From Chrysomallon squamiferum (lineage: Eukaryota > Mollusca > Gastropoda > Neomphalida > Peltospiridae), in contig CM022674.1 in the NCBI GenBank assembly GCA_012295275.1, forward strand, positions 7,673,436 through 7,737,435: a stretch of 64,000 nucleotides of DNA, given 5' to 3'. Position numbers and translations under genes: made by a program. Positions 1 to 14,089 of this stretch are shown here, one piece after another (position 1 is the stretch's first letter; every line of letters starts with the position of its first letter). Under the pieces are notes generated by a model. The model was given only the letters and a program-made list of their open reading frames with translations, was not told the origin of the DNA and searched no databases.

Positions 1-32
1 AGATACAGATACATCATAATAAAACAGCATGA

Positions 33-72
<40 letters not shown>

Positions 73-300
73 CATCTTAATAAAACAGCATGATGAAATG
101 AAATGATATTAAATAAAGATATAGATTTAATTTACTATGAAATAGCATGATTAAGTGATCACATATAAAGAAAGAAATTTAACTTAGTGTGAAATAATGT
201 TAAATAAATACTCATCTTACTATATAGCAGCTAAATGAAATGATATGTTGTATAAAGATTTAACTTCCTCTGAAGTGATGTTATGTAAAGTTTAACTTAC

Positions 301-3300
301 TGAGAAACAGCAAAATGAAGAGCAGTGTCTCCTTCTTCGTCAACCAGATTTGGATCAGCTTTATACGATAAGAGAATTTTCACAACTTCACTGCTACCTG
401 TGTAGCAAGCCAGTTGTAATGGACTGTTTCCATCCACAGTGTCGTTCACCTGCATATATGTATACACCTTTTCTTAATAAAACCTTTCATTATGGAATAA
501 AAATGTTTTATTTCTGATCATCCTTTCTCTTATTATATATATTTAAAATTTTGTGCATTACAAAATGCCCCAAATATGTAGTCTGAAAACAAATAAAAAG
601 AAAAATAAAGAAAAAGAAAAATCCCTCAGTAATCTTAGTTTGATGGTTAATGTCAGTTACTCTGAACTGGTTTAACTGTTGTGTTTAAAACTGTACATAG
701 TTATAGAGTCAACACACTGATTAAAACCTCCTCAATATACATGTCACAAAATTTGATTTAAACCTAATTTGAGATAACTTTGAATTTATCATGTGCAATC
801 TAGCAGAGACTGAAATATCTTTAACTGATGAAATATGAATAATAAAAAAATAAAACAAATTGTAATTTGTTACCAAGGTGGGACTGACCAGCTCATATAC
901 TTTATATTTCATATGAAAATATCTTTGAATGTGGTACAAAAATACACATTTTTGCAATAGTATTATGGAAAAAATGCTATGACATTAGAACTATGATGTT
1001 GCTTTTAGGATTATGAAAATAATCTGATCAAAAAAGGATTATTGGAAACAATATAATCAAACTAGGACAATGGAGAAAAATCCTGTCAAACTAGGAATTA
1101 GTTTACGATGTTAGCAAACAAGGATTTGGAAAAAGATGTTATCAAACAATAACTATGGAAAAGATCAAGGGTAGGGGGAAAAAATAGAATTATGGAAAAG
1201 ATCTTACCAAACCAGGATTATTGGAAAGAATTTCTTTGACAGTTTTGATGTCTTCTTGTGCTGCTGCTTCTATAAGTCGTTCAGATAAACTGATTTTATC
1301 TCCCTTCTGTATCAGTGACAAAATCATTTCACTAATGTTACTCCCTATGTCTGAAAATGCTAAAAAAAAAATATCATTCGTATGAAAACTTTTATTTTTT
1401 ATTATTTTATTTTTTTAAATTTATCTTTCCAATTCATTTTCAAAAAATGAATAGATGTTAGGTATAGTACATTTATTTATTTACAGCAATATACTTTTAT
1501 TTTGAATAAACTTATTTTAAAAATAAATAAATTTTAATTTGTTTGTGTTGTTTATCATCTAATTTATCATTCCAATTGATTGTTAAAAAAGGATGAATTT
1601 AGAGTATTGATTATTTATTTATTAGCAGCAATTTGTTGTTGTTTTTTTGTTGTTGTTGTTCATTCTGTTTGTTGTTTATCTGTTTTATTGACAACATAGA
1701 AATGAACATTATCTTAATATATAACTTTGCTATAAGTTACACAGAATAATGATCAGTACACTGAGATAGGAATTCGTCTAATTCTTTGTACATCAAAACC
1801 TACTAAGAACTTCATCTCAAGAAGTACCAGTACATCATAATTATAGAAAGTTGGTGTTTGCAGACTGATAAACTTTATTAGATGTTTTTTGTTAACAGTC
1901 TATATATGACATCCCATGATATTTTCAGCAAAACTGTTTGACATCAGATGAAATTGACTGTAATTTTAATTCATATCTCTTGAACAGCTCTGTTTTAAAG
2001 TGAATAATACAATTGAATAGTTACTTACCACCAGGAATTATTTCCATTGGTGTCTCTGATACCTGGCGTTTTGATCTATTCTCATCAGCTGACTCTACAT
2101 ACTGACAACACACAGGACTAAACATCCACTGCTGTTCTCCTACTTTGACTGTCAGGTCACCATCATCATCAACAGCTACAATGATTCCTAACTCACCAAG
2201 AGCCTGGCATCAAATCCACATTAATAATTATGTTAAGTAAGAGAAAGTAACTCATACAAACTAGCTAGGTTATACATGATCTATTTGACGTCATTTTGTG
2301 ATTGTGTTACATGATGTTTGAATTTTCAGAAACGAAATATAAACAATTTAAAAATAATTTTAATTCCATTCACTGAGAAAATTAGAAACTTTACATCGCA
2401 GAAAGAAATAAAATACTGGGATAAAAAATGAAATCAATTATACTAGTCATAATAATGAACTAATTGACTAATCAAATTTCAAATAATATCAAAATGAACT
2501 TAGTGCTGCTCACTGGAGTTTACAAAACAATCTGAAATGAAATCAAGATAAAAATAAATTTATACTTTTTCCATTTCATCATTCCAGCCACCATGTCCTT
2601 CCTGCAGCTCCTGAACAGCATTGATGTTTTCCAGAATTTGAACAGTCTCACCAACAGAAAATGAGTGAATCTGAAAAAAGTGAAAACAGTAGATGTGAAA
2701 CACATAAATATTTCTTAATTCATAGTAAAGAAAAAACAAACAAACATAAATTATATTAAAAATATATATAGAATATTTAGATACATATAGATATTTCTTT
2801 ACTTTAAAATACATAGAAAATAAATGACCCAAATAAATACTTCTGAAAAATAAACAGAACAGCATAAAATGGAATTTCGTTAAAAAATAAATAAAACAAC
2901 ATAATAAATATTACAAATATATCATTTTAAATTAAAAATAAAGAAAAGACCAATTAAAAATGAAGAAAAAACATTAAAGCAATACTTTTCAAAATTAAAT
3001 TACATAAAGACTATAGAAATATTTCTTTAATTATATCTAAAGAACCCAAGATAAAACAAATGTACAATTTAAATTAAAATTAAATAAATAACAGATTACC
3101 TTAGTTAATACTGATCTATAGAAATACCATGTCTGTGCATCTTCATACTGAACTTTTGCTATACTTGAGTTTTCTATTTCAATGATTGTTCCTAACTGTG
3201 ACAAATACTTGAAAAAAAAAAAAATAATAATAATTATAAAAACTAAAAACATTAACAATAATAATAATAATAATAATAATAATATAAGGACAATAGTGTT

Positions 3301-5566
3301 GCTCTGATATTAAGATATCCTCTAGTCACTACTGACCGCAGAAGAAAGATATTTGCATAATTTTATTTTATAAACACAAACACACGCACACACACACACA
3401 CCACATTTATTTTCATTTGGTAATTATTGTGAATAAATAAACATTTATGTTATAATTAATTAAAGTAAATAAATACAAACATCAGATATCTTTTCATGCC
3501 ACATTCCTTTAGTTTCTGAAAAAATTTTCTTCACCACTTTGGCATCTATATCCACTTGTACCTTGTCTCCAGGTTTCAGCTGATATTCTGACTGGCTTCT
3601 CACATCTAAACCAATAAACTACATTGGTTAATATTTTATCTTCATCATTATCCTCCTCATCATAATCTCATCATGTGCATCATCATTATTACTATTATTA
3701 TTTAATAATATTATCTGTGATAATTTAATCAAAGTAAAAATGGTATTAAAATAAAACTCAAAAACGTATTGAAGTTTTGGACCACGCGCCAGTTAATAAT
3801 AATTTTGGTAATACTGATATGTAGCACAGAAGTGTGATACATTACAACGAACGAGTTGAATAGCGCTATTGCGGCTTCACTATGATCCGCACACTTTGAG
3901 TACATGTGATCCGTGTGAACTCTTCGGGGATTCCCCAAGAGGATCTGGGACCTGGGGAAAAATTTAACGTGCTAAACAGAGCGTGCTATTGCGAAGCACG
4001 TGTACGACAGGCATGCTTTCTCACAGGTCATCATTATTACTATTATTATTTAATATTATTATCTGTGATAATTTAATCAAAGTAAAAAAAAAAGATATTA
4101 AAATGAAAGTCAAAAACTATTATGAGCTTCTGTGGTACATCTATAGTGCTTCTTTTAAAATTAACTAAAATTATTAAAACTTAGTATGAGTAACAGGTTT
4201 ATACAGATTAAAAAACATTGTTTTTAATTAGTTTGTTAATTTATCGTTTTGATATTATTTGTTAGTATAGTTGTTATGTATTTGCTGGTAGTTTAAGAAA
4301 CACACCTAACACAGGAAGATGCTGTGGAAAGTAATACATGCTTTGTGTTTCAGCAATCAGAATGAGATCCATACAACCTTCTCCTCCACATCTGTAGTTA
4401 TTCATTGAACCATTTTGCCACTTAACTTCAACACCACCTCTATAACTATTTCTTCCCCACTTTACTAAACGTATGACTTCACCAGCTTCTTTACTGCCAC
4501 CTAAATTTTAAGACAAAATAAAAGGAAAATTTCTTTGAAAAGATGCAAAATTCAGATTTCAAAATTTTCAAAACAGAAAAAGATATTTGTTAAAGGAATT
4601 TAAATGAAATGAGTATAATTAATTACCTTTATGATTACAAAATAGTGTGATGCTTATTGTCACAATTATTGTAGGGGAAAGTTAATCTCACTTCAACTGT
4701 TATTTTTGTTGATATCTCACCATTCAGTCTATGTCATATCATATCACCTGTCATACTACATAATAACAGGTGACAGAAAAATTAGTTGTCCATTTTGATC
4801 CATGATTATATTACTGAGTGAGCTCAATATTTATGAGGATTTTAATATCTCAGGTGAGTGGCAGCACACAGAATCTAAACCTTGTATGAATATTTTCTTT
4901 CTACAATTTCAATGAAATGTTTTCCACTTTTATTTGTAATATTTGTCAGATTATTTCTTTTTGTATTATATATTAATGAAAATATAAAATTTCAGTAGGT
5001 ATCACATTAATAAATATAGAGGAACATATCATTAATTTCATCAGGTAGTTCCTCAAATAAAACATCAAATAATTGATAAATAATAACACACAAAGATTAT
5101 AAAAATCAGTCTTATGATTAGTATAAAATTACTAAACTTCTTGGTGTTAATTCTTCTAATTGTAAAATTTTAACACAAAAAACTCCATTTTAACCATAAA
5201 TGTATTTTAACATAGTAAGAAGTACACTACTGACCTCATTATGAACTCTTTACTGCGAAAATACTTACCATCCTGATTACTCCACTTCCAGTGTAACCCT
5301 CTCTTAACACTAGCACCTGGCAAAATTCCATGCAGAGTTTCTGGTTTTAGCAAATTTCTTGAATCTATAGGCACTCTAAAAATTATATTAACAGAAATGA
5401 ATATGTCCTGTTTCAAACGTGACTATTATATATATTTTAATAAAAATATTGGAAGTAAATAATATTATTAAGCAATAATACATACCTTTTTGAAATCGTT
5501 TGAGAAGATAAATTAGTATTAAATTCAGCAAAAATAAATGTGCAAAACTCTTAATAGTAAAAGGTA

Positions 5567-5613
<47 letters not shown>

Positions 5614-8086
5614 CGGTATTTTTTTTTTTTTTTTTAATGTAATCTCAGGTTTGCTAACTTACAGTGTAGATTGCTGTGTTTGATGGAGAAGGAAAGGATG
5701 ACTAAGATCATGTTTTCCACTCATGTAACACAGAGTGCAAAGGTCGAAGTCACTGCAGGTAGCACAATTCCATCGCATACCTTCTATTGGATCCATTTTG
5801 CAAACATCACATGCAATACCGTCATGAACACAACCTAAAAGTTACATAATACTGTTTTTGTGAGTTAATGATGATGATGAGAAGGAAATAATCATTACGT
5901 TCTAAATATGGTAAAATGTTATATATTAATAACAATGGAAGACATACAAAAACTAGTTACACTAAAAAGGTCTGAAAAATGGACGCAAAATAATTCAATT
6001 TGGAAGTTTAAAAATTTCCGAGAGCTCACAGAAACTTCCGATCGAAATTAATACGGCAGCGTCGAACTCCGATCAGTGTTTATACACGTTTCGCTTACGA
6101 CGTCGCCAGACAAAAAAAAAAAAAAAAAGATAAAATAATAATAAAATAAAATAAAATAAATAATTTTCACAGACCCTGGCGCGTGAACATGAAGATGACT
6201 ATTTTTGTTATGTACCATAATGTGGACACGTTACTCTGCTAAAACTCCATACGAGACACTTCTCAGTACGAAGTTGTAAAACGATACTTGAAACCATTAT
6301 ATTCTTTTTTATATATATGTATTTCCTTTTTCAATGCAGTTGAGGTCATATTTACCTGTAAAAAGCAAACTAATCACGTTTTATCTGAATGATTGCCTTG
6401 ATACATTCATTATAACGCTTGAATCAGTCTTACAACAGAACATTTTTTTTTTTTAAATTGAAGGTCCGTCAACCGGCCTTATAAAATGTTTAGTCTTTTT
6501 CGTTAAAACAAAAAACATTCAACTTCTAAAACATGTACTATTATGTATTCAAACAATGAGTTTCCTATTTTTATTTTAAAAAAATCATTGGTCCATGCTA
6601 CTTAGATTATCATTATGGTTATTTATAACTTCAAATTAATAATTTATTAGCGAGAAAACAAAATTACTCCAAGATTGTTTACCTCTGTAGATAATAAAAT
6701 GACATTTTTGCTTTGGTTTTCTTTAATATTCCTGATTCACTTTTTATTTTTTATTTTATTTTATTTTTTTAGGGATAATTAGATTTTGGTTCGGCACGGA
6801 CGCTGGTGACAGACGACATCTGTAGAAGGGACATAACTGATGCTGTATTTCCGCATGATATTCATGCTTTAGAAGTTTATAAATAAATAAATAAAATAAC
6901 ATAATCATTATCTTGTGTTATACATATGAATTTATTACTACTACTATTTTATTTTTATTTTCAAAACATTCGAAAGATTCAAAGAAAAACCTGTAATTCT
7001 GTTTATTTTAGAAACGATTCCGTACTTAATTTTGAGATTAACACGAACGACATCTACAGAAGGGACGTAACTAATACTTTATTTTTCGCAGTATTTTAGA
7101 GGTTGAGAAATTATTATTTGTCGGAGCCCTCGTCGAATAACTACATCTTGTTATTTAAAGATTCCTGACACTACAATATAGCCTGTTCACTGAACCTGAT
7201 GCAAACAAAACAGTTGTGTTCTATTAATAGTGTGATGTAAGGGGAATAACTGTAATAAAGCGAATGATTTGTACATGTCAGAGTTTAAGAAATGAGAAAA
7301 GAGGGCTAATAAATCCATCGAAGTCTTACATGCGTTCGCGTCATCTATGCTGCTGCATAATTGTGTAGCTACATAAAAGTGCTCCAGAACAACAAGAATA
7401 TTTCCTTAAACGCTTGTATTAAGCCTTTCAGAATAAAATTATTTTCAGTTTCAGTACAGTGCACAACGTACTGACAATAAACAACTGACGTATTATGATA
7501 AAAACTAATTTATGAAAACTGTTCTTAGAAGAAAGAAATAATGAACGTATCGATATAGATATCATTTGTTAATGATTAATATTTTTCGAATCTCACCTAT
7601 TTAAAGAGAGTTTGTTTGGTTTTCGTTTATTTATTTATTTAGTTAGTGGGTTAGTTTTCATGATCTAAATGACGGAGTAATAATTACTCTGCTAGCTCTA
7701 ACGCAGTAATCCTGCAGGATTTCGAAACTGACTTTGTTCCTATTATTGCAGCTGCTGCTGCTGTTACTACTATTACTACTGCTACCATTAAAACATCTGC
7801 TGCAACAACAACACTAAATAAAATTATCAACACTATAGAGGAGGAATCTGACAGATGTTTTTATTTTTCTAAATATTTTACCTGTCGGTGCGTTATCATA
7901 TATTTTGAGTTCGTGTCGTCCATCATATCCAGCACGATAATGACCTTCGTGACCTATGTCCCATATGACCTTCACCTTGCCATTAGCGACATCCTCTTTC
8001 ACAACAGTTCCAAGACCACCTTCGCCACCATCTTTCCGTTCACCAGCCCAGTCTGGACCTCGAACTACACGTGCTCCTACCGACAT
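301..8086 (-). CDS. Paralogous MIB-like gene, copy A, exons 1-10 (3' part outside window)
   Basis: Exons in order: 7882-8086, 5663-5834, 5269-5375, 4306-4500, 3481-3605, 3100-3207, 2566-2670, 2029-2203, 1208-1359, 301-449. All ten match the exon lengths and phases of the fusion gene and encode the same Mib-Herc2, ZZ, Mib-Herc2, MIB repeats and first ankyrins. Differences from the second copy include Ala/Thr, Arg/Gly and Gly/Cys in exon 1, Met/Lys in the ZZ exon, Leu/Val in exon 3, Asn/Lys in exon 4, Arg/His in exon 8 and Asp/Glu in exon 10. No frame is broken, so this is a plausible functional paralogue. The remaining ankyrin and any PARP exons would lie left of the window and cannot be seen. 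Intron 4 carries a roughly 300-base insertion absent from copy B. Confidence 0.8.
3729..4028. repeat. Approx. 300-base element in intron 4, copy A only
   Basis: Copy B (around 42047) runs straight through where copy A has this extra block. The block is flanked by direct duplicates of the local AT-rich sequence (around 3680-3730 and 4026-4085). It is also present, inverted, at 10528-10800 and its equivalents. It includes a short hairpin, with ACGTGCT pairing to AGCACGT, near 3968-4002. I do not recognise a repeat family. Confidence 0.6.
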
Positions 8087-8924
8087 CACTCTAAGTCTCT
8101 TTCAAAAAGAATTAAATGGAATAATTTTGCAGTGAAAATATTTATCTCTGTCTGTAGGTCTGTCTATATGTCTTTCTATTTGTCTGTCTACTTGCCTGCC
8201 TGTCTGTCTATATGTCCTACTATCTATCTATCTATCTATATGTCTGTCTGTCTGTCTATATTTCTATTTATTTGTCTGTCTGTATTTCTATTTATGTATC
8301 TGTCTATATTTCTATTTATTTGTCTGTCTCTCTGTCTATCTACACAGAGTGGTACGTTTCTCTAGCAGACTCTGAGATGAGCGGTCATCTACGATGTACG
8401 GACAGTTTTCCGGGTCCCATTTCTTTTCACTGGATATGTCCCTTAGATCAGCGGTCACCTACCGAACGCGATTTTGGAAAGCATTTTTAAAATTATAATT
8501 CAACTGCTAAATGTATTTGGATTTTTTTCTCCAATATTAATAATTTTATTGTTGTACGGCAGTTTTATACTATATTTTCTGCGCTGCACAATGCATTCTG
8601 GAATTGTTGCTTCTGTCGAATACAAGAATCTGCGAAATGCAGTCGCTTCGCTGTTAAACCATTTGGTACACAACTTTGATGATGTTTAGCGGTCTTTGAG
8701 GTCGAAAAACATAAATATAATTTATGCTTATTATGACTGTTACGAACTGCAAAAGTACGATTTATTTACATTTGTCAATGAACGCGATATGTTTGTTTTA
8801 CAGTTTAGCAGAAAGCTCTGGCGCTTGATGTAATTTTCGGCCACGACTGTTTATGTTTGTTATGGGTTCTGGTGTGGTGGATGTGAACAACGATAGTAAA
8901 TAGGTCCTTACAAGACAGGTTTCA

Positions 8925-8959
<35 letters not shown>

Positions 8960-9299
8960 TGGCTCGCTCAGTTGAATAAAATTAATAGACATATTTTTAC
9001 TACTACTGATAACTGATAAAAATGATAATATTTATAAAAGGTTTAATATTCATCATTACACATTTTTTAATTTGCTAAGCGTCATCCTTATTATAAATAT
9101 TTCCAATACCTTTGCAGATTTATATATAAACGTTTACACATATACCGTAATTAATTTTGAAAACAAAACCAAAGCTAAAAACGAAGAAAAAAACGAAAAA
9201 ATAAATAAATATATATATATTTAAATAAATACGAAATATAACCGTCTAAAGGTTTTAATAATTTTTGCAAGTATTATGATGATGATGATGATAATAACG

Positions 9300-9343
<44 letters not shown>

Positions 9344-9662
9344 CGTTATTATTATTCTGTTTATATGAGTCTGGACATCAAAAAATCATTTTTAGATTTC
9401 CTTTGAATAGAAATCTTACGAAATACGCGGTTTAACGTTTCCTGAGTAGGGTCATGTATCATATATCGAGACAATAGTTGTGACAAGTTTTTACGTGTTT
9501 GTCTAAATTACATCCTGGTATGTAAAATCTTGTGGATTAAATGTCTATTATTGTTATGTTTCATTTCACCGCAAAACTGAAACTAAATATATCTTCTTTA
9601 AAGTATAAACAATTTTTTATATTACTAGGTTTACCGTATCTGGTTAAAACTGTCAAACTTAC

Positions 9663-9800
9663 CGGGTAAACAGTGTATTTGTTATCTTGTTCTGCATTGT
9701 GGTCGTTCGGCTTTACCTCAGTCTTCGTAGCAATTATCCACACTGATATCTGCATGACAAAGGCATGTCGGGAACGTTTCAAATATAGACGACCCGTCAT
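9663..9800 (-). other. Candidate upstream (5') exon of MIB-like gene, copy A
   Basis: An open stretch on the minus strand ends at a strong donor (GTAAGT) at 9658-9662. If spliced to the acceptor just before the exon 1 ATG (exon edge 8098) the frame continues into the MIB start, adding a segment that includes AEQDNKYTVYP. Equal-length counterparts end at 47998 and 55614. Copies differ at several residues and the first ATG is lost in B and C, so it may be an untranslated leader instead. Confidence 0.3.
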
Positions 9801-10371
9801 ACTACAGTGATAATTCGTTTATAGAGCATTTTTATCTGCTACAGTCGTTACCATTTTGCGCTTCGTAGCGGTCAAGTTCCATTTCCTATTCACAAGATAT
9901 TACTCTTACTATTATTATTATTGTTGTCGTTGTTGTTATGCAATGGACTGCTAGAAATTTAAATTAAACAAATGTTAAATTTAAATTAAATAAATGTATG
10001 AAATACAACCGTACGTTTTCTCCTTTTGCTTCTTCTTATCAAAAACAGCTCGTCACACAGCGTACGCACCGAAACACCACGGCCCATTTCTTTCTCAACA
10101 GCTCTACTTTACCTTGGATCGACATGGACTGGTGTTTACGTTTGACACCATGAGAGATAGTTTCACTTGTCTTAGAAGCCATAGCTAGGTGAAGTTGAAG
10201 CGAAATAAGCTAAGAATCTCACAGAATTGCGGTATCACAGAAGTGCAGTGTAAATAATGTAAATAAGCACGCCCTACACATAACGCATTCTGTGGCTGCC
10301 CAGTAAACAATTCTCTATGTAATTTTGTCCGGACTAAAGGAGGTGCCGGGAATTCGGTGGTGTACCTGCAG

Positions 10372-10379
10372 TATAAATA
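10372..10379 (+). promoter_or_regulatory. Possible TATA box
   Basis: TATAAATA lies in a comparatively GC-richer stretch about 330 bases before the first ATG of the open frame leading into the inverted exon 5. The same motif is kept at 48712 and 56325. It could drive a + strand transcript, but a TATA-like match in AT-rich DNA is weak evidence. Confidence 0.25.
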
Positions 10380-10509
10380 GGTGAAAGACTTATCCTCGTG
10401 GAGCTGGTTACGATTCGATATGCTGGACACTCTCTTGTGTCCTGCCTAATACTAATTTTAGTAATAATCCCTTTCTGTTTCCTTCCCAAAAACTATTTTT
10501 CTACGGCAG

Positions 10510-11224
10510 ACACGCCCGCTGACCTGTGAGAAAGCATGCCTGTCGTACACGTGCTTCGCAATAGCACGCTCTGTTTAGCACGTTAAATTTTTCCCCAGGT
10601 CCCAGATCCTCTTGGGGAATCCCCGAAGAGGTCACATGTACTGAAAGTGTACGGATCATAGTGAAGCCGCAATAGCGCTATTCAACTCGTTCGTTGTAAT
10701 GTATCACACTTCTATGCTACATATCAGTATTAACAAAATTATTATTAACTGGCGCGTGGTCCAAAACTTCAATACGTTTTTGAGTTTTATTTTAATACCA
10801 TTTGTACTTATTAAATTATCACAGATAATACTATTAAATAATAATAGAAATAATGATGATGCACATGATGAGATTATGATGAGGAGGATAATGATGCAGA
10901 TAAATTATAAACTAATGTATTTTGTGGGTTTAGATGTGAGAAGCCAGTCAGAATATCAGCTGAAACCTGGAGACAAGGTACGAGTGGATATAGATGCCAA
11001 AATAGTGAAGAAAATTTTGTCAGAAACTAAAGGAATGTGGCATGAAAAGATATCTGATGTTTATTTACTTTAATTAATTATAATATAAACATTTTTATAA
11101 TCACAATAATAACCAAATAAAAATAAATGTGTGCGTGTTTATAAAATAAAATTATGCAAGTACCTCTCTTCTGCAGTCAGTAGTGACTGAAGGATATCTT
11201 AATATCAGAGCAACACTATTGTCA

Positions 11225-11230
<6 letters not shown>
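10510..11230 (+). repeat. Inverted repeat arm matching 3281-4030
   Basis: Read in reverse complement, this stretch follows 4030 to 3281: the roughly 300-base element of intron 4, the AT-rich intron, exon 5, and the intron beyond it up to the stretch before exon 6. Equivalent arms are at about 48850-49570 and 56460-57185. The two arms in copy A are about 6.5 kb apart and could pair or recombine. Confidence 0.7.
10934..11058 (+). pseudogene. Inverted extra copy of MIB-like exon 5 (copy A)
   Basis: On the + strand, opposite to the host gene and about 2.8 kb upstream of its exon 1, lies a 125-base copy of exon 5 with acceptor TTTAG and donor site kept. It encodes the same MIB repeat segment with three replacements (Gln to Arg, Val to Ile, Phe to Leu) and no stop. 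An open frame from 10699 runs through it to 11073. It may be a dead duplicate, or an exon used by a separate short transcript. Confidence 0.65.
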
Positions 11231-11270
<40 letters not shown>

Positions 11271-11639
11271 CATATTTATTTATATATATTTTATTTTTTA
11301 TATGGTGTCTGAATAATAGGAAGCTTCTATCAACCAATTAATAATGCTGAGACATAGACAGTCGGTGACAGCCCGATTTTTATATCTGAAGCAGTCATTG
11401 GCTGTAATAGATTCCTTTCCCTAGTGAGAGCCAGACGTTTACAGGACTGAGAAAAATGTTCCATGTTTCTCCTAAACTTGGCAGAACATATGATTAATTC
11501 TAACAAGCTCAGTTTGAATTAGTGTCTTGAAATGAGAGACTGGTGAATGATAAAATAGAAAGAAAATTAGAAATAAATAAATAGACGAAACGATAAATAA
11601 GCTTGAAATGAACCAATTAATAAAAAAGAAGGAACAAAA

Positions 11640-11659
11640 TAATGATAATAATAATAATG

Positions 11660-11701
<42 letters not shown>

Positions 11702-11835
11702 TTAATACAAATAATAATAATAATAATTATTATTATTATTATTATTATTATAAAAATAAATAAATAAAAATAATAATAATGGTGTGTCTGTCTGTATCTA
11801 AGTATGTATGTATGTATGTATGTATGTAAATTGAA
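11640..11835. repeat. AAT/TTA trinucleotide and TGTA arrays
   Basis: (ATA)n then (TTA)n, which can form a hairpin, followed by (TATG)n. Equivalents are at 49975-50150 and 57590-57770. Confidence 0.9.
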
Positions 11836-12764
11836 GCTACCAGTGACAATGAAGCAAATGCTTTTCAGTACATAGTTTTAATTCATTTTTAAAATTGCAC
11901 AATTGATATATTTACAGGATACAGACAGAAATAATTATCTTATCTGATATTACTCTAAGATAAATTTCTGAATGTGAGTTTATATTTTTAATAGCACCAT
12001 TTAAAAGCTGATAGCTGTTTTTAAAGGAGAGATCAGTTAAATATTTTATTATGTACAATTATTTTGTTTTACTTTTAGCCTGATAGTCTACTTGTTTCTG
12101 ATTAGACAAGAATAAATCAATACATATTCAACTTCTCATAAAGAGAAAAGTTCATGCAAGGGGAAGTACTCCTTACAGCAGACTGACGAATGCTTTTATA
12201 CGGTATAATAATACAACATATAATATTATTTAGATAATTTTATCGCATAGTTAGAAAATAATTAATTATAATTATCAAGTAAAAAGAAATAAAATTTGAG
12301 AAATTCTCGTCAAACTACAGTGTCCATTGAATACTAATATTAGAATCAAAATATATACATGTTAAAAAAAGAAATAAAGAAATAACAATGCTGATTAAAG
12401 ATTGTTTATACAGATTTATTATCCAGTTTAATATGATTATTAATAAAATTATTTCATTAAAATGAAATGATGTATTAATACAAAATTTACAGCAGTAATT
12501 AAGTATCACTTGTTAAAACAAAGTTCATTAAAAATATATAAAATCTTTCGAAATATTAATTAAAAAGTGATCCTGAATTGGAGTACACATAGTTATAACA
12601 GATAGCAAAGAGTATATATATATATATATATTTGATTTCAAGTGTGTAACGTTAAAACTATGATTATATAAATTTGTTGCACACTTGTAAATCTATGGAC
12701 TGCTATTAATAATAACCTACTATAATTATGATTTATTATTGTTATTGTTCTTAAGACAACAAAC

Positions 12765-13315
12765 ATCTCTATATAATTAATGTAAGTATACACTACTGAC
12801 AATAACCATCTCTGTATAGTTAATGTTATTGCACACTACTGAAAATAACCATCTCTATATAATTAATGTTATTGCACACCACTGAAAATAACCATCTCTG
12901 TATAATTAACGTTATTTCACACTACTGATAATAACCATCTTTATATAATTAATGTTATTGTACATTACTGACAACAAAAAACTCTATATAATTAACGTTA
13001 TTGCACACTACTGACAATAACCATCTTTATATAATTAATGTAATTACACACTACTGAAAATAACCATCCCTATATAATTAATGCTACTGCACACTACTGA
13101 CAATAACCATCTGTGTATAATTAATGTTATTGCACACCACTGAAAATAACTATCTCTATATAATTAATGTAATTACAGACGACTAACAATAACCATCTCT
13201 GTATAATTAACGTTATTTCACACTACTGATAATAACCATCTTTATATAATTAATGTTATTGTACATTACTGACAACAAAAAACTGAAATCACTGAAAATA
13301 ACCATCACGGTATAA
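12765..13315. repeat. Approx. 43-base minisatellite, copy A
   Basis: About thirteen units containing AATAACCATCTCTATATAAT and TTATTGCACACTACTGA. The array in copy C (58700-59525) is about 265 bases longer. Confidence 0.88.
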
Positions 13316-13511
13316 TTATTGTTATTATCATTATTATTATTATTATTATTATTATTGTTAACAAACATCTAGGTATAACTATTATTATTATTACATGCTA
13401 TTATTAACAGACCTGTGTATAATTACTGTTATTACTTTCTGTTGAAACAAGTATCTAAAATGTTATTAGAATCAGTATTATTGTTCCATTATATACATAA
13501 ACCAAAAATAA

Positions 13512-14045
13512 TCACCATCTCAACGAACTCCTGTAATTAAAGGGAAAGATTCCTTCCGTTAGCTGTTTAATTATCTCTCTTTGTTCAAAAAGAATTTTTC
13601 TCATCCTTGCTTGTTTTTCTAACAAAGGTTCATCTAACTGACGTTTTTTGAAGGCTCCATCTAGGAAGTAAGAGACACCCAAAATAAAATATCGTTAGTA
13701 AAATGTAATATACATAACATTAGGGGACTCTGTATATTCGTCGTATGAATCGCTTTATATACCACAAAATGGACGATTTTGCAATGTGGAATAAAAGACT
13801 GCGCACACTTGTAAGCATAAACCTCCTACTTCGCTAATATATTAAACAACCATGATAACTTTAAACATGACAAGTCACACTGTTTGCACGTTAACACTTA
13901 CTGTGTATGTTATGGTATAATGGGTGTGTATAAGTATTTATGTATGTATGTTTGTATGTATGTGCATATATATATATATTGATAAATATAAACAAACACA
14001 CAACCATGCATACATTCATATAGCCATACATATAAAGATACATAC

Positions 14046-14089
<44 letters not shown>

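Noticed and set aside
2520-3258. Long open frames running from exons 6 and 7 into their introns
   Set aside because: The intron parts are low-complexity Phe/Leu/Tyr-rich AT sequence; the exon limits are set by GT/AG sites and phase.
8087-8089. Start one codon upstream of the chosen ATG
   Set aside because: That codon is GTG, which is not a usual start in animals; the ATG at 8086 is used (46156 and 53765 in the other copies).
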